From SHZI01 sp963698405 (GTDB lineage Bacteria; Pseudomonadota; Gammaproteobacteria; Steroidobacterales; GCA-2729495), in the NCBI GenBank assembly GCA_963698405.1, contig CAVOQT010000005.1:62001-126000 (forward strand): a stretch of DNA of 64,000 nt. The letters are read 5' to 3'. Made by a program: the position numbers and the translations under genes. The notes under the pieces were generated by a model that worked only from the letters and a program-made list of their open reading frames with translations, made no database searches and had not been told where the DNA came from. Shown here one piece after another: positions 16,586 to 27,032 of the stretch. Numbering within the stretch: the first letter of the stretch is position 1; the number at the start of each line of letters is the position of its first letter.

Positions 16586-19007
16586 TTAAAAGCCTGCCGC
16601 CCGCAGATTTCCCATGGAATCCTCAAGGAACGGCAGCCAGCCGATACCGCAGAACTGCAGTGTAATGTCAGAGGCCTTCGGTCGCACGGCAACTTCTTCC
16701 AGTTGTTCGGCCTTCGCGCTCCAGTCACTTTCAAGACTGGCAACGTCGGCCTGCAGTTCAGTTTCGAGTTCTGCAAGTTGCGCCTTGATGGAGTCAACGG
16801 TGTCGCTGGCGCGTTGCACGTCTCCGGATTGCTTCTGCACATTGCCGGCCTTGCGCACGGCAGTGGCTGCGCGTGTGACCGATGTGGATGACACCAGCTT
16901 GCGGCCAAACAGTGCGCCGAGCAGGGCGGAACCAACCGATACCGCTGCGTCTATTTTCGAGCCGGTGGCCTGTTCCTGTTCGCGCTCGACGGCTTGTTCT
17001 GCACGCCGGATGCGCTCGTTGAGTGTGTTGAACTTCGCTGCATACTTGTCGCGCAGGGCGTCGGACTGCGCGTCGCGTGCCTCGCGTGCGAGTTGTTGCA
17101 GGCGAATGCGGAAGGCAGCTTCGCTTTCGCCTGCCCGGGACAGTTCCTTCAGCGCCTTGTTGCGCCAGATGACAAGCGGGTGGTCAGTGCGCAGCCAGGT
17201 GCGGAACTTGCCTTGCCAGCCCTTGAAGTTGTCCGGGTCGCTGAGTACAGGTGGCAAGACTGCAAATCCGGCGTCTATTGCTGCGTCTTTCTCCAGCGTA
17301 TTGACATCAAGAGTCAGTGTCTCGGCTGCTGACCAGTCTACTGTCGTCTCGCCGGGTTCGAGCGCAAGAACGATATCGCGGCTCACATCGACCTCGTATC
17401 TGGCATTGATGTACGCGACGCGTGCCGCGACCAGCAGTCGCGGGTGATAGACGAGACGCTCGCCACTGGCAGCCGGTTGGTTCACGTTGGCATACAGCAC
17501 CGGAATCGAGGGTGGCAGCAGCGGTTTGTTTGCTGCCGTCGCAGTGGGAGTCGGTGGTCTGGCAATCGGCGTTGGAGTGGGCTGTTCTGCGACCTGCGGG
17601 ACGCTTGTCGACCAAGCGGCGGATGTCGTCACGGGTCAGTGGGCCGCGCAGATAGGACATCACCCAGCGGGTCTGCATCAGGATCGGTCCGGACTCATGC
17701 ACGTTGTGCAGCAGGAAAGTGCGCTTGCCGAGTGCAGCCGAGCATCTATCGAGTTGCGCCGGGTCAAGTCCGCCCGCGGCGGCAGCCGCTAGCAGTCCAT
17801 CGCGTACGTGGTTACGGTCCTGTTCGGTCTGCAGCCGGCCGATCAACCAGGTGCCCGCATTCGACAGCGCCTTGTAGTCGAGGTCGACCGGATTCTGCGT
17901 GGCGAGCACGATGCCGAGGCCGATAGGCGCGCGCCTGCTTGAGCAGGGTCAGCAGCAGCTGCTTCGAGGCCGGGTTGGCAACCGGCGGCAGATAGCCGAA
18001 GACCTCGTCCATGTAGAGGATGGCACGCAGGGATGCAGTGCCCGGCTGCGCGCGCATCCAGGCGATGACTTCATTCAGCAGCAGGGTGACGAAGAACATC
18101 CGTTCGGCATCGTTCAGATGTGCGATGGACAGCACCGAGACGCGCGGCTGCCCGCTCGCCGTGTACAGCAGCTTGCCGGCATCCAGCGGCTCACCCTCGG
18201 TCCAGGCCTCGAAGCCTGGTGCAGCGAGCAGGTTGTTGAGCCGCATGGCCAGATCGAAGCGGTCCTTGGCCGGATAGAAGGACTCGAGGTCCATCACGCC
18301 GATCTTCGTCAGCCCGGGTCCTGGACTGCACCGATCAGTCCGGCCAGATCGAGGCTGCGCTCCTGCTGCCAGTGCTGGTCGAGTACGGCCGAGAGCAGGA
18401 TGTGCTCGCGGCTCGATAGCGGGTCGGCATCGATGTCGACCAGGGTCAGCAGTCCGGTGACGGTGCTCTGCACGTGCTGGCGATAGAGGTCGGCATCATC
18501 GCGCAAGTGCTGCCGGTGGTGCAGTGAAGGAGCCGAGCACCGAGATCGGCAGACCGGCCGTGCTGCCCGGCGTGTAGATGGCAAACTCGGCGGCGGCGCG
18601 CAGCCTTGCGATGCGCTCCGGGGACTGCCCCCAGTCCGCCAGGCCCTTGCGCCAGGTCTCGGCCTGCGCAGCGGCAAATGCGGCAACCGACTGGCCGGCA
18701 GCCGCTGCCGCCTGGCTATCGACCCAGGGTTCGAAATCGCTGCCGCGCAGTTCCGGAAAACTGAGCAGCAGGTTGCCCAGATCGCCCTTGGGGTCGATTG
18801 CGATGACCGGTACCTTGTCGATGGCGGCTTCTTCGAGCAGGCCGATGCCGAGACCGGTCTTGCCGCTGCCGGTCATGCCGATGATCACGGCGTGCGTGGT
18901 CAGGTCACGCGAGTCGTACAGCACCAGTTCGTCAGTCAGCTGGCGTTCCGGCCGGCGTCGTAGCGTTTGCCCAGATAGAAGGCGCCGAGTTTTTCGTAAT
19001 CCTGCAT
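16586..19007 (-). CDS. HerA/DUF853-type ATPase with long coiled-coil C-terminus (about five frame breaks)
   Basis: A reconstructed protein of about 806 residues. The N-terminus is MQDYEKLGAFYLGKRYD. Walker A is in IIGMTGSGKTGLG, IDPKGDLGNLLL follows, then DLESFYPAKDRFDLAMRLNNLL, Walker B in ILYMDEVFGYLPP, and ATQNPVDLDYKALSNAGTW. These are hallmarks of the DUF853/YjgR branch of HerA-FtsK ATPases. After about residue 460 come a Pro/Thr linker and a coiled coil of about 150 residues (REARDAQSDALRDKYAAKFN...), longer than YjgR. Breaks lie near 17612, 17925, 18310, 18510 and 18945. The start is 5 bp after the stop of a beta-CASP nuclease gene, suggesting a motor-nuclease pair. Confidence 0.85.
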
Positions 19008-19012
19008 GTGTC

Positions 19013-20446
19013 TTATCCGTGGTGTTTCAGGGTGGCCAGATCCACGCGCATGCCGCGTGCGGCAATCGTAACTGCCGGTGCACCATCCTTGCGCAGCCGG
19101 GTGGCCAGGCCCTGCCGCAGCCTGGGCTTCGCCGTGTACCAGGTACACCGGCGGCTGCGCGCGTGAAATGAGCCGTACCAGCGCGACCATGATCATTCTG
19201 GTCGCCGTGTGCCGACAGACCACCGATGGTGTGTACGCGTGCCTGCACACGTATCGTTTCATGATGGATGCGCACATAGGTGTTGCCATCCACGAGCCGC
19301 CGACCCCGCGTGCCCTGCGCCTGATAGCCGACGATGATGATCTCGCATTCCGGCCGCCAGACATTGTGTTTGAGGTGATGGCACGATGCGTCCGCCCTCG
19401 CACATGCCGCTGCCGGCGATGATGATCGCACCGCTGTGCAGGCGGTTGATGTGCTGCGACTGTTCGGCTGTCTTGCTGAGCGTCAGGTTGGGCAGCAGGG
19501 CGCATGCCGTCCAGCCCCTCGCGCAGGCTACGCGCTTCCTGGCATCGTAGAGCTGTTCGATTGTCCCAGTAGACCTCCGAGGCACGGATCGCCATCGGAC
19601 TGTCGAGAAAGATCTTCCAGCGGTGCAGTTGCCAGGCTGCATAGTACTTGCTGAACAGGTACAGCAGTTCCTGGCTGCGGCCGACGGCAAAGGACGGAAT
19701 CAGGATGTTGCCGCGCCGGTGGTCTGCGTCAGCGATGATGTCGGCAATTTCCGCGATCGTTGCCTCGTGTTCGCGATGCAGGCGATCGCCGTAGGTGCTT
19801 TCCATCAGCACCAGGTCGGCTTCGGTGATCACGGCCGGGTCGCGCAGTATCGGCGTGCCGTACTGGCCGAGATCACCGCTGAAGACCAGCTTCCGGCTGA
19901 CGCCACCGGCCTGTACCCAGACCTCGACACAGGCGGAACCGAGAATATGGCCGGCATCCTGAAAGCGGATGCTGATCCCGGGCAGTGATTTCCTGCTTCT
20001 GGTCGTAGGGCAGCGGCACAAACTGGCGCAGTGTCCGCTCCACATCGCCGACCGTATACAGCGGGGTTACGAGCGGCAGGTCCTTGCGTTCGCGCTTGCG
20101 GTTTTCGGTCTCTGCGTCGCTCTGTGCGATCCGGGCACTGTCCACCAGCATGATCTTGCAGAAATCGACGGTGGCCGACTGGGCATAGATCGGCCCGTTG
20201 ATAGCCGCGCTGTACCAGCAGCGGCAGGCGGCCGGAGTGATCGATGTGCGCGTGTGACAGCACCACCGCATCGAGTTCACGCGGATCGAAGGGGAAATCT
20301 TCCCGGTTGCGGGCCTGCTGCTGCCGGCCGCCCTGGATCAGGCCGCACTCGAGCAGGACCTGTCGGCCACCGACACGCAGCATGTGGCACGAGCCGGTGA
20401 CTTCGCCGGTGGCACCGAAAAAAGTGAGTTCAAGCTGTCGAGCCAC
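19013..20446 (-). CDS. Beta-CASP metallo-beta-lactamase-fold ribonuclease/nuclease (about eight frame breaks)
   Basis: A reconstructed protein of about 475 residues. The metallo-beta-lactamase signature is LSHAHIDHSGRLP (HxHxDH), followed by AGHILGSACVEV with its metal His and FSGDLGQYG with its Asp. A beta-CASP/RMMBL part has LDSPMAIRASEV, IIIAGSGMCEGGRI...HHLKHN and GLSAHGDQ. Members cut RNA endo- or exonucleolytically and some act on DNA. The start is a GTG at 20446 with GGAGG four bases upstream. Breaks lie near 19115, 19180, 19392, 19490, 19530, 19568, 19985 and 20208. The conserved motifs on both sides of each leave little doubt about continuity. Confidence 0.88.
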
Positions 20447-20574
20447 GTTGCCTCCTTCTGGCCGGAAACTCACAGTGCCTGCCCGCTTGCGGTCTGCTAC
20501 CTGTGAGCTTAGCCTAACGCTGTCCTGTGCAAATCTGCCAACAGGTGTCTGCTTCTCACTCAAGGGGGATAGTC

Positions 20575-20985
20575 ATGCTGAAGGAATTCAAAGCCTTTGC
20601 CCTGCGCGGCAATGTCATGGATCTGGCTGTCGGCGTCATCATCGGCGCTGCGTTCGGCAAGATCGTCGCGTCGATGACCAATGACGTGATCATGCCGGTG
20701 GTCGGACTGATGCTCGGCAAGGTGGATTTCAGCACGCTGTTCATCAACCTGTCGGGCGGTGACTACGCGACGCTGCAGGAGGCCACGGATGCCGGTGCTC
20801 CGGTGCTCAAGTATGGCGCCTTCATGAACGCGGTGCTCGACTTCGTGATCCTGGCCTTCATTATCTTCATGATGGTGCGGTCCATGAACAAAATGAAGAA
20901 GGCCGAGCCGCCACCGCCGCCTGCCGGTCCGACGCCCGATCAGGTATTGCTCACCGAGATCCGCGACGCATTGAAGAACCCGCTG

Positions 20986-20986
<1 letters not shown>
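20575..20986 (+). CDS. mscL: Large-conductance mechanosensitive channel MscL
   Basis: About 136 residues. It begins MLKEFKAFALRGNVMDLAVGVIIGAAFGKIV, the classic MscL first helix, followed by NDVIMPVVGLMLGKVDFS. A second helix (VLDFVILAFIIFMMVRSMNKMKK) and the LLTEIRDALKN tail complete it. It releases solutes on hypo-osmotic shock at the inner membrane. In the given sequence the frame runs on without a stop into the methyltransferase. A TGA in another frame at 20984-20986 overlaps the next ATG (TGATG), so one extra base in AGAACCCGC (about 20978) has probably erased the stop. GGGG precedes the start by about 9 bases. Confidence 0.93.
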
Positions 20987-22144
<1,158 letters not shown>

Positions 22145-22227
22145 CGGTCAAGGAGCAATCAGTGCATCAATAAATCGCCCGGCTTAGCTGGTCATGATGT
22201 AGTGCGGAAAAAGATAAAAGCTCTGTA

Positions 22228-22233
22228 CAATCG
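22228..22233 (+). promoter_or_regulatory. Possible -10 element before the repeat lipoprotein gene
   Basis: TACAAT in an unusually AT-rich stretch (about 22195-22260) sits some 70 bases before the predicted start. No -35 box at 17 bases is convincing, so this is only a suggestion. Confidence 0.25.
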
Positions 22234-22305
22234 CTCGTTGTTCAATTTTGGGTGGGTAAAGTGGTCGTTATTAACGGGTATCTGCTCAAGTCCTTCTTCG
22301 GGCGC

Positions 22306-24045
22306 ATGTCTGCCCGGAAATTATTTCAGTTTGTCACCTTGCTACCTGCTGTACTCACGCTGACTGCCTGCATTGGCGATGATGACAGCAGTAGTGGCAG
22401 CAGGCATTCAGCAGCCGCAAGTACGGTTGTTATCGCCCCGGGTGACACAGACTGCCTTTATGGCGGCGTACTTGTGGAAACCGGCATAGATGAAAATGGC
22501 AATGGCGTGCTGGATGCGAGCGAAGTCGATGATACCCAGAAGGTTTGCAACGGAACTCCCGGTGAAGACGGAGCAGATGGCAGCAATGGCGCGTCTGGCG
22601 CAGACGGCACCAATGGCACCAATGGCACAAATGGCACCAATGGCCTCAACGCCCTTATCGACATGAGTACTGAAGCTGCCGGGGTAAATTGTCCCAGTGG
22701 CGGCTTGCGTATTGATGCGGGTATTGACGTCAACAGGAATGCCGTTCTGGAATCAGGTGAAATTACACAGACTGGTTTTGTCTGTAATGGCACCGATGGG
22801 CAGATTGGCTGGCAAGTGGCTGCCTTGATTGAAACCAATAACGCAGGTACCGCCCAGAGTGCAACAGTTCGCATAGACGGGAACGGCAATGCGATTGCGG
22901 TTTGGGAGCAAAGGAATGGCATCAGGTTCGATATCTGGTCCAACCGGTATGTGCCTGGTGTCGGCTGGGGAGCTGCGCAGCTGATTGAGACCTTTGACGA
23001 TAGTGATGCTGATTCTCCCACTATAGCGATGGATGGCAGCGGCAACGCCATTGCAATCTGGGAGCAGTACGATGGTGGTATTCCCAAGCTTCTATACAAC
23101 CGTTATGTAGTGGGTGTGGGTTGGGATACAGCACAGTTTGTTGCGATCGATGATTCGGACGGTACCGGATCGTACAGTGTCGCGATGGACGGCGGCGGCA
23201 CTGCCATCGCAGTGTGGTCCAGTTACGATGGGTCCCATTGGAACGTATGGTCCAACCGTTATGTTGTGGGCGCAGGCTGGGGCACGGCGGCACTGATTGA
23301 GACCAGCAATGACGTCTATGTCTACAGTGCTCGTGTTGTGGCGGATGGCAGCGGCAACGCCATTGCGGTATGGGAGCAAAGTGATGGTGCCAGTTCCAAC
23401 ATCTGGTCTAACCGGTATGTGGCAGGTGTGGGCTGGGGTACGGCAGAACTCATTGAGACCAGTAGCGACAGTGCTGAATATCCCGGAATTGCAGTAGATG
23501 GTAGCGGCAACGCCATCGCAATCTGGTCCATTTCAGATGGGTCCTATATCAACCTATGGTCCAACCGTTATGTTGTGGGCGCAGGTTGGGGTACAGCGGA
23601 ACTGATTGAGACCAGTGATGGCAATATCTACAGCACCTCTATTGCAGCGGATGGCAGCGGTAATGCCTTTGCGGTGTGGTATCAGAATGACGGTACGCGC
23701 AACAACATATGGTCCAATCGATATGCGCCTGGCGCAGGCTGGGGCACGGCGGAAATGATTGAGGCCAATAGCGGCAATGCTGGGAGTCCCCGGACTGGAG
23801 TGGATGGCAGCGGCAATGCCTTTGCGGTGTGGTATCAGAATGACGGTATCCGTTACAACATATGGTCCAATCGCTATACGCCTGGTGCTGGCTGGGGTAT
23901 CGCAGGGCTTGTTGAGACTGACAATGCGGGCAGTGCCACATTCCCGGATATTGCGGTGAATGGCAGCGGTGATGCCGTTTCAGTATGGTCCCAGTATGAC
24001 GGCACGCGCGACAACATTTGGGCCAATTACCGCGAGGGCGAATAG
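22306..24045 (+). CDS. Surface lipoprotein with two DUF7151-like modules, collagen-like segment and eight long repeats
   Basis: About 579 residues. A lipoprotein signal ends LTLTAC. A first module (C-x2-GG...GIDENGNGVLDASEV...VCNG) and a second similar one (C-x2-GG...GIDVNRNAVLESGEI...VCNG) flank a Gly-x-y run (GEDGADGSNGASGADG then GTN repeats). About eight repeats of some 54 residues follow, each with D-G-x-G-N-A-x-A-V/I-W and W-S-N-R-Y-x-x-G-x-G-W-G, likely blades of a beta-propeller or stacked sheets. The D-x-N-x-N-G loops look Ca-binding. An upstream in-frame GTG at 22252 is less likely than the ATG at 22306. The gene is unbroken over 1.7 kb. A surface or adhesion role is inferred. Confidence 0.85.
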   Translation: MSARKLFQFVTLLPAVLTLTACIGDDDSSSGSRHSAAASTVVIAPGDTDCLYGGVLVETGIDENGNGVLDASEVDDTQKVCNGTPGEDGADGSNGASGADGTNGTNGTNGTNGLNALIDMSTEAAGVNCPSGGLRIDAGIDVNRNAVLESGEITQTGFVCNGTDGQIGWQVAALIETNNAGTAQSATVRIDGNGNAIAVWEQRNGIRFDIWSNRYVPGVGWGAAQLIETFDDSDADSPTIAMDGSGNAIAIWEQYDGGIPKLLYNRYVVGVGWDTAQFVAIDDSDGTGSYSVAMDGGGTAIAVWSSYDGSHWNVWSNRYVVGAGWGTAALIETSNDVYVYSARVVADGSGNAIAVWEQSDGASSNIWSNRYVAGVGWGTAELIETSSDSAEYPGIAVDGSGNAIAIWSISDGSYINLWSNRYVVGAGWGTAELIETSDGNIYSTSIAADGSGNAFAVWYQNDGTRNNIWSNRYAPGAGWGTAEMIEANSGNAGSPRTGVDGSGNAFAVWYQNDGIRYNIWSNRYTPGAGWGIAGLVETDNAGSATFPDIAVNGSGDAVSVWSQYDGTRDNIWANYREGE

Positions 24046-24048
24046 TCC

Positions 24049-24270
24049 ATGCGTTACCTGATCCCGATGTCCATCGTGCTGCTGAGTCTCGGCGCCTGCA
24101 GTGAGCCGGCAGATACACCGGAGCCGGAAGCCTACGACCCCTCGTCTGATGTGATCGGCGCGCCGCTGCATGAGGCGCTGGACAAGGCCAGTGCTGTCGA
24201 GGGTCTCAGCGAGGATCGCAAGCGCGAGCTGGATGAAGCGATGGACGTCGGCAGCTCGACTGCCGACTAG
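24049..24270 (+). CDS. Small lipoprotein (73 residues)
   Basis: It starts MRYLIPMSIVLLSLGACSEP, a signal peptide with lipobox LGAC. An acidic, helical tail follows (SEDRKRELDEAMDVGS). It begins 3 bases after the stop of the repeat lipoprotein gene, so the two are co-transcribed. I recognise no family. Its small size and anchoring suggest an accessory or chaperone of the larger surface protein, which is inference only. Confidence 0.7.
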   Translation: MRYLIPMSIVLLSLGACSEPADTPEPEAYDPSSDVIGAPLHEALDKASAVEGLSEDRKRELDEAMDVGSSTAD

Positions 24271-24281
24271 GGCGCGGCTTC

Positions 24282-25103
24282 TTACCAGCCGATCACGCGA
24301 CCGTCCTTGTAATCCAGGAACTGGCCGTTCTGCGCGGCGCTCAGTTCATCGATGACCTTCAGCATGCCGCTGACACTTTCAGCCGGCTCGATCGCGCCGG
24401 GCTGTCGGATATTCTTGCCATAGCCGAACTCGCCCGGGGCTGGTTCGGTATTCACCGAACCGGGTGACAGTGCGATGGTGGTCACACCCTTGTTCTTCGT
24501 TTCAAAACTGAAGCTGTATACGAGCATGTTCAGTGCTGCCTTGCTGGCGCGATACTCGAACATGATCGGCCCCTTCGGGCCTTCAGCGAAGGAACCGCCC
24601 TTGCTGGATATGAATATGATCTTTTTCTGCTGCGAAGCGATCACATTGGGCAGAAACGTGCTGGCAACCTTGATCGCACCGAAAGCGTTGGTCTCGACAC
24701 TCTTGCGCGCCACGTCGTAGTCGATCATTGCGGTCTTGCCGCTGAAGGCCGTCTTGAGTCGGGGCGTGATGGCTGCGTTGCTGATCAGTATGTCGATCGG
24801 CTGATCCTTGTAGCGGGCCGCCAGTGCGTCGATGCCCGGGTGATCAGTGACATCGAGTTTTTCGATCACGACACCGGCATGCTCCTTGGCCAGCGCCTGC
24901 AGTTCGCTTGCCTCATCCGGGTTACGGGCCGTCGCAATCACGTTCCAGCCGCGTGCGGAGATCTGCTGCACGAACTCAAGTCCGATGCCGCGATTGGCAC
25001 CGGTGATCAGTACCGTCGGCTGATCGGGTGCAAGCTCGGCGAAGCTTGTCTGTGCGATGAGGACGAGCAGGCAGCCGATGAGGTGGCTAAAAAGGGTGCG
25101 CAT
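24282..25103 (-). CDS. Short-chain dehydrogenase with N-terminal signal peptide
   Basis: A 273-residue SDR. The first 22 residues form a clear Sec signal (LIGCLLVLIAQTSFAE). The SDR domain then has TGANRGIG, a SNAA variant of the NNAG motif, ISSKGGS and Y-x3-K in YRASKAAL. It is closest in pattern to carbonyl reductase-like or C-factor (CsgA) SDRs. Export of a classical SDR is unusual because its cofactor is cytoplasmic. CsgA of Myxococcus, acting on cardiolipin at the cell surface, is a known precedent. The frame is intact. It converges on the lipoprotein gene with 11 bp between. Confidence 0.82.
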   Translation of the reverse strand: MRTLFSHLIGCLLVLIAQTSFAELAPDQPTVLITGANRGIGLEFVQQISARGWNVIATARNPDEASELQALAKEHAGVVIEKLDVTDHPGIDALAARYKDQPIDILISNAAITPRLKTAFSGKTAMIDYDVARKSVETNAFGAIKVASTFLPNVIASQQKKIIFISSKGGSFAEGPKGPIMFEYRASKAALNMLVYSFSFETKNKGVTTIALSPGSVNTEPAPGEFGYGKNIRQPGAIEPAESVSGMLKVIDELSAAQNGQFLDYKDGRVIGW

Positions 25104-25322
25104 GGATGTTGTTCTCCTGATCAGGATGCGGCAATGGCTACAGTATAAGGACGTTGAGCAGCCTGGTGCTCAAGATCCGCATTGGAGGCCACGGTATGGC
25201 GCTCGCCCGTGGCAGGTTTATCGTGGCTGGTCTGGCGCGCTATTGGCGGTGCGCATCTGCATCTGGATGGGCTTCCGGGCCGAAGTACAAAACATGGTCA
25301 GATTCCGTGATAATCAACCGAT
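25104..25322. other. Divergent intergenic region between exported SDR and B12-binding protein
   Basis: About 220 bases with no gene supported. It must hold the promoters of both divergent genes. TATAAGG near 25143-25149 and AAACATGGTCAGATTCCGTGATAAT near 25291 are AT-richer islands. I could not define boxes or a CarH-type operator. Confidence 0.4.
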
Positions 25323-26390
25323 ATGCAGATGACAAAGCCAGACCGTTTTTCGGCTGATCTACTGGAGCGCAGCGCATCCGGTTATGCCGGCTTTGCGGCG
25401 GCGCTGATGTTTGAGCGTGACCCGGCCATGCTGGAGCGCGAAGGCAGCGGTGCGCTGGCGATCTGGCGCTCGCATCTGACCCAGCGCGTGCTGGAGCTGG
25501 CCGCGGCGCTGTCGGCGGGTGAGCCAAAGCTGTTTAGCGGCCGGGTGAGCTGGTCGCGCAAGGCGTTTCGGGCCAAGGCCAGGGATGAGGCCGATATCCG
25601 CCGGAGCATTCAGGCGCTGCGGGATGTTTTGGCCGAGCGGCTCCCGCAACCGGCCATGGATGCACCGCTGGCCTGTCTCGATGCGGCATTGCAGATCCTC
25701 GACGCACCGGCAGAAGCACCAGACCCCACGGAACTCGATCCACAGCGCGCTACGGACCGGCTGGCCCTTGAGTATCTGCAGATGATCCTGGAGGGTAATG
25801 CGGCTGAAGCGGTGAGTCTGGTCAGTCGCGCGGTGAGCGACGGTCTGAGTCCGCAGAAACTGTATATGGAGGTTCTGCTGCCGGCCCAGCGCGAGGTCGG
25901 GCGCTTGTGGCATGCCGGCGAACTCAGCGTTGCCGAAGAGCACATGGTGACGGCAGTTACCCAGCGTGCCATGGCGGTAGTGATCAGTCAGGCATCAGCC
26001 GGGCCGAGCAACGGCCATACCGTTGTGGTCGCTGCGGTATCCGGCAATGTGCACGATATCGGCCTGCGTGCGCTGGCTGACATGTACCAGCTGGCCGGCT
26101 GGCGAGTGATCTATGTCGGTTCCGATGTGCCGATGCTGGATCTGCCTGCACTGCTGGTCTTTTACGAAGCTGATCTGCTGATGCTGGGTGCGACACTGGC
26201 CACGCATGTTCCGCGCGTCGAGCAGGCCATCGCTGCGATCCGCGAACGCTGCGAACGCCCGGTGCGTGTCGTGGTGGGCGGCGCAGCCTTTGATGAGGCA
26301 CCTGAACTCTGGTCGCGCATCGGCAGCGACGGTTATGCATCCGGCATCGATGAGGCCCTGGCGCTGGGCGCCCGGCTGGTTGGTATCTGA
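25323..26390 (+). CDS. Cobalamin-binding sensor protein with the Wx9EH photoreceptor motif
   Basis: A 355-residue protein. Residues 1-135 are helical and unrecognised. A four-helix cap at about 145-215 contains LWHAGELSVAEEHMVT, i.e. W-x9-E-H, the motif of CarH/LitR-type adenosylcobalamin photoreceptors. The Rossmann B12-binding domain has GNVHDIGLRALADMYQLAGW with the cobalt-ligand His, then YVGSDVP and VVGGAAF. CarH proteins carry an N-terminal MerR DNA-binding domain. Here that part is different, so output must be by another partner or by an unrecognised domain. It lies beside lipid-modifying genes that in other bacteria are light-induced. The frame is intact. Confidence 0.85.
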   Translation: MQMTKPDRFSADLLERSASGYAGFAAALMFERDPAMLEREGSGALAIWRSHLTQRVLELAAALSAGEPKLFSGRVSWSRKAFRAKARDEADIRRSIQALRDVLAERLPQPAMDAPLACLDAALQILDAPAEAPDPTELDPQRATDRLALEYLQMILEGNAAEAVSLVSRAVSDGLSPQKLYMEVLLPAQREVGRLWHAGELSVAEEHMVTAVTQRAMAVVISQASAGPSNGHTVVVAAVSGNVHDIGLRALADMYQLAGWRVIYVGSDVPMLDLPALLVFYEADLLMLGATLATHVPRVEQAIAAIRERCERPVRVVVGGAAFDEAPELWSRIGSDGYASGIDEALALGARLVGI

Positions 26391-26393
26391 CGA

Positions 26394-27032
26394 TCAACCC
26401 TGCTGTATACGCCGGAGTACTGCACGTCTCCCGGCAAGTTGCAGTGCCAGCACGACAAGGCAGCCCAGGCTGAGCGCAATCAGCCACATCCCGGTGCGCA
26501 GTTCGATGTATTGAAATGCCAGGCCGTGCGCCGCAGTCAGTACGAACACAGCATAGGCCCAGCGTTGCAGGCCTTTCCACCGTTGTGCGCCGAGTACGCG
26601 CAATGCCATGTTGTTGGACACCAGCAGCAGCAACAGGCAGGCGATACCGATCAGGTAGCCGCTGATGATGCTGATAGTGCTCAGCTGTCCGAGGAAAGCT
26701 GACATCGGCTGGTTATCAGGGCCGTTGATATAACGGCCGTAATACACGGGCGTCATCACGACAGCGGTAGCGGCCAGCAGATGTGCAAGTGCGGTGATCG
26801 CTGCCCAGATGCCGAGATCCCGTCGCGGCAGGTGATTGAGCACAGGTTGTCCGCCGCGCAGTACGCGCCAGGGTCCGATGCACAGTGCGGCAGCCAGCAG
26901 CAAAAAACACAGCCAGGCAGTCAGCAGACTCAGCCGTGCCATCGCTTCGGCAGGCTCACCCGCATACCAGGCCGCCGCGCAGAGCGCTGTAACTGTCAGC
27001 GACAAGCCCAGATGTCGCCAGCTGCGTGTCAT
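26394..27032 (-). CDS. Ferric-reductase-like transmembrane protein
   Basis: A 212-residue protein with about six membrane helices (LSLTVTALCAAAWYA; LLTAWLCFLLLAAALCIGPW; LGIWAAITALAHLLAATAVVM; ISGYLIGIACLLLLLVS; LQRWAYAVFVLTAAHGLAFQY; TGMWLIALSLGCLVVLALQ). Histidines in ALAHLL and TAAHGL could bind haem, as in YedZ/MsrQ or ferric-reductase domains. It overlaps the cyclopropane synthase stop (ATGA), placing it last in that operon. In the given sequence the two genes appear fused because of one frame break near 27060. Its role may be electron supply to the lipid-oxidising enzymes upstream (inference). Confidence 0.75.
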   Translation of the reverse strand: MTRSWRHLGLSLTVTALCAAAWYAGEPAEAMARLSLLTAWLCFLLLAAALCIGPWRVLRGGQPVLNHLPRRDLGIWAAITALAHLLAATAVVMTPVYYGRYINGPDNQPMSAFLGQLSTISIISGYLIGIACLLLLLVSNNMALRVLGAQRWKGLQRWAYAVFVLTAAHGLAFQYIELRTGMWLIALSLGCLVVLALQLAGRRAVLRRIQQG

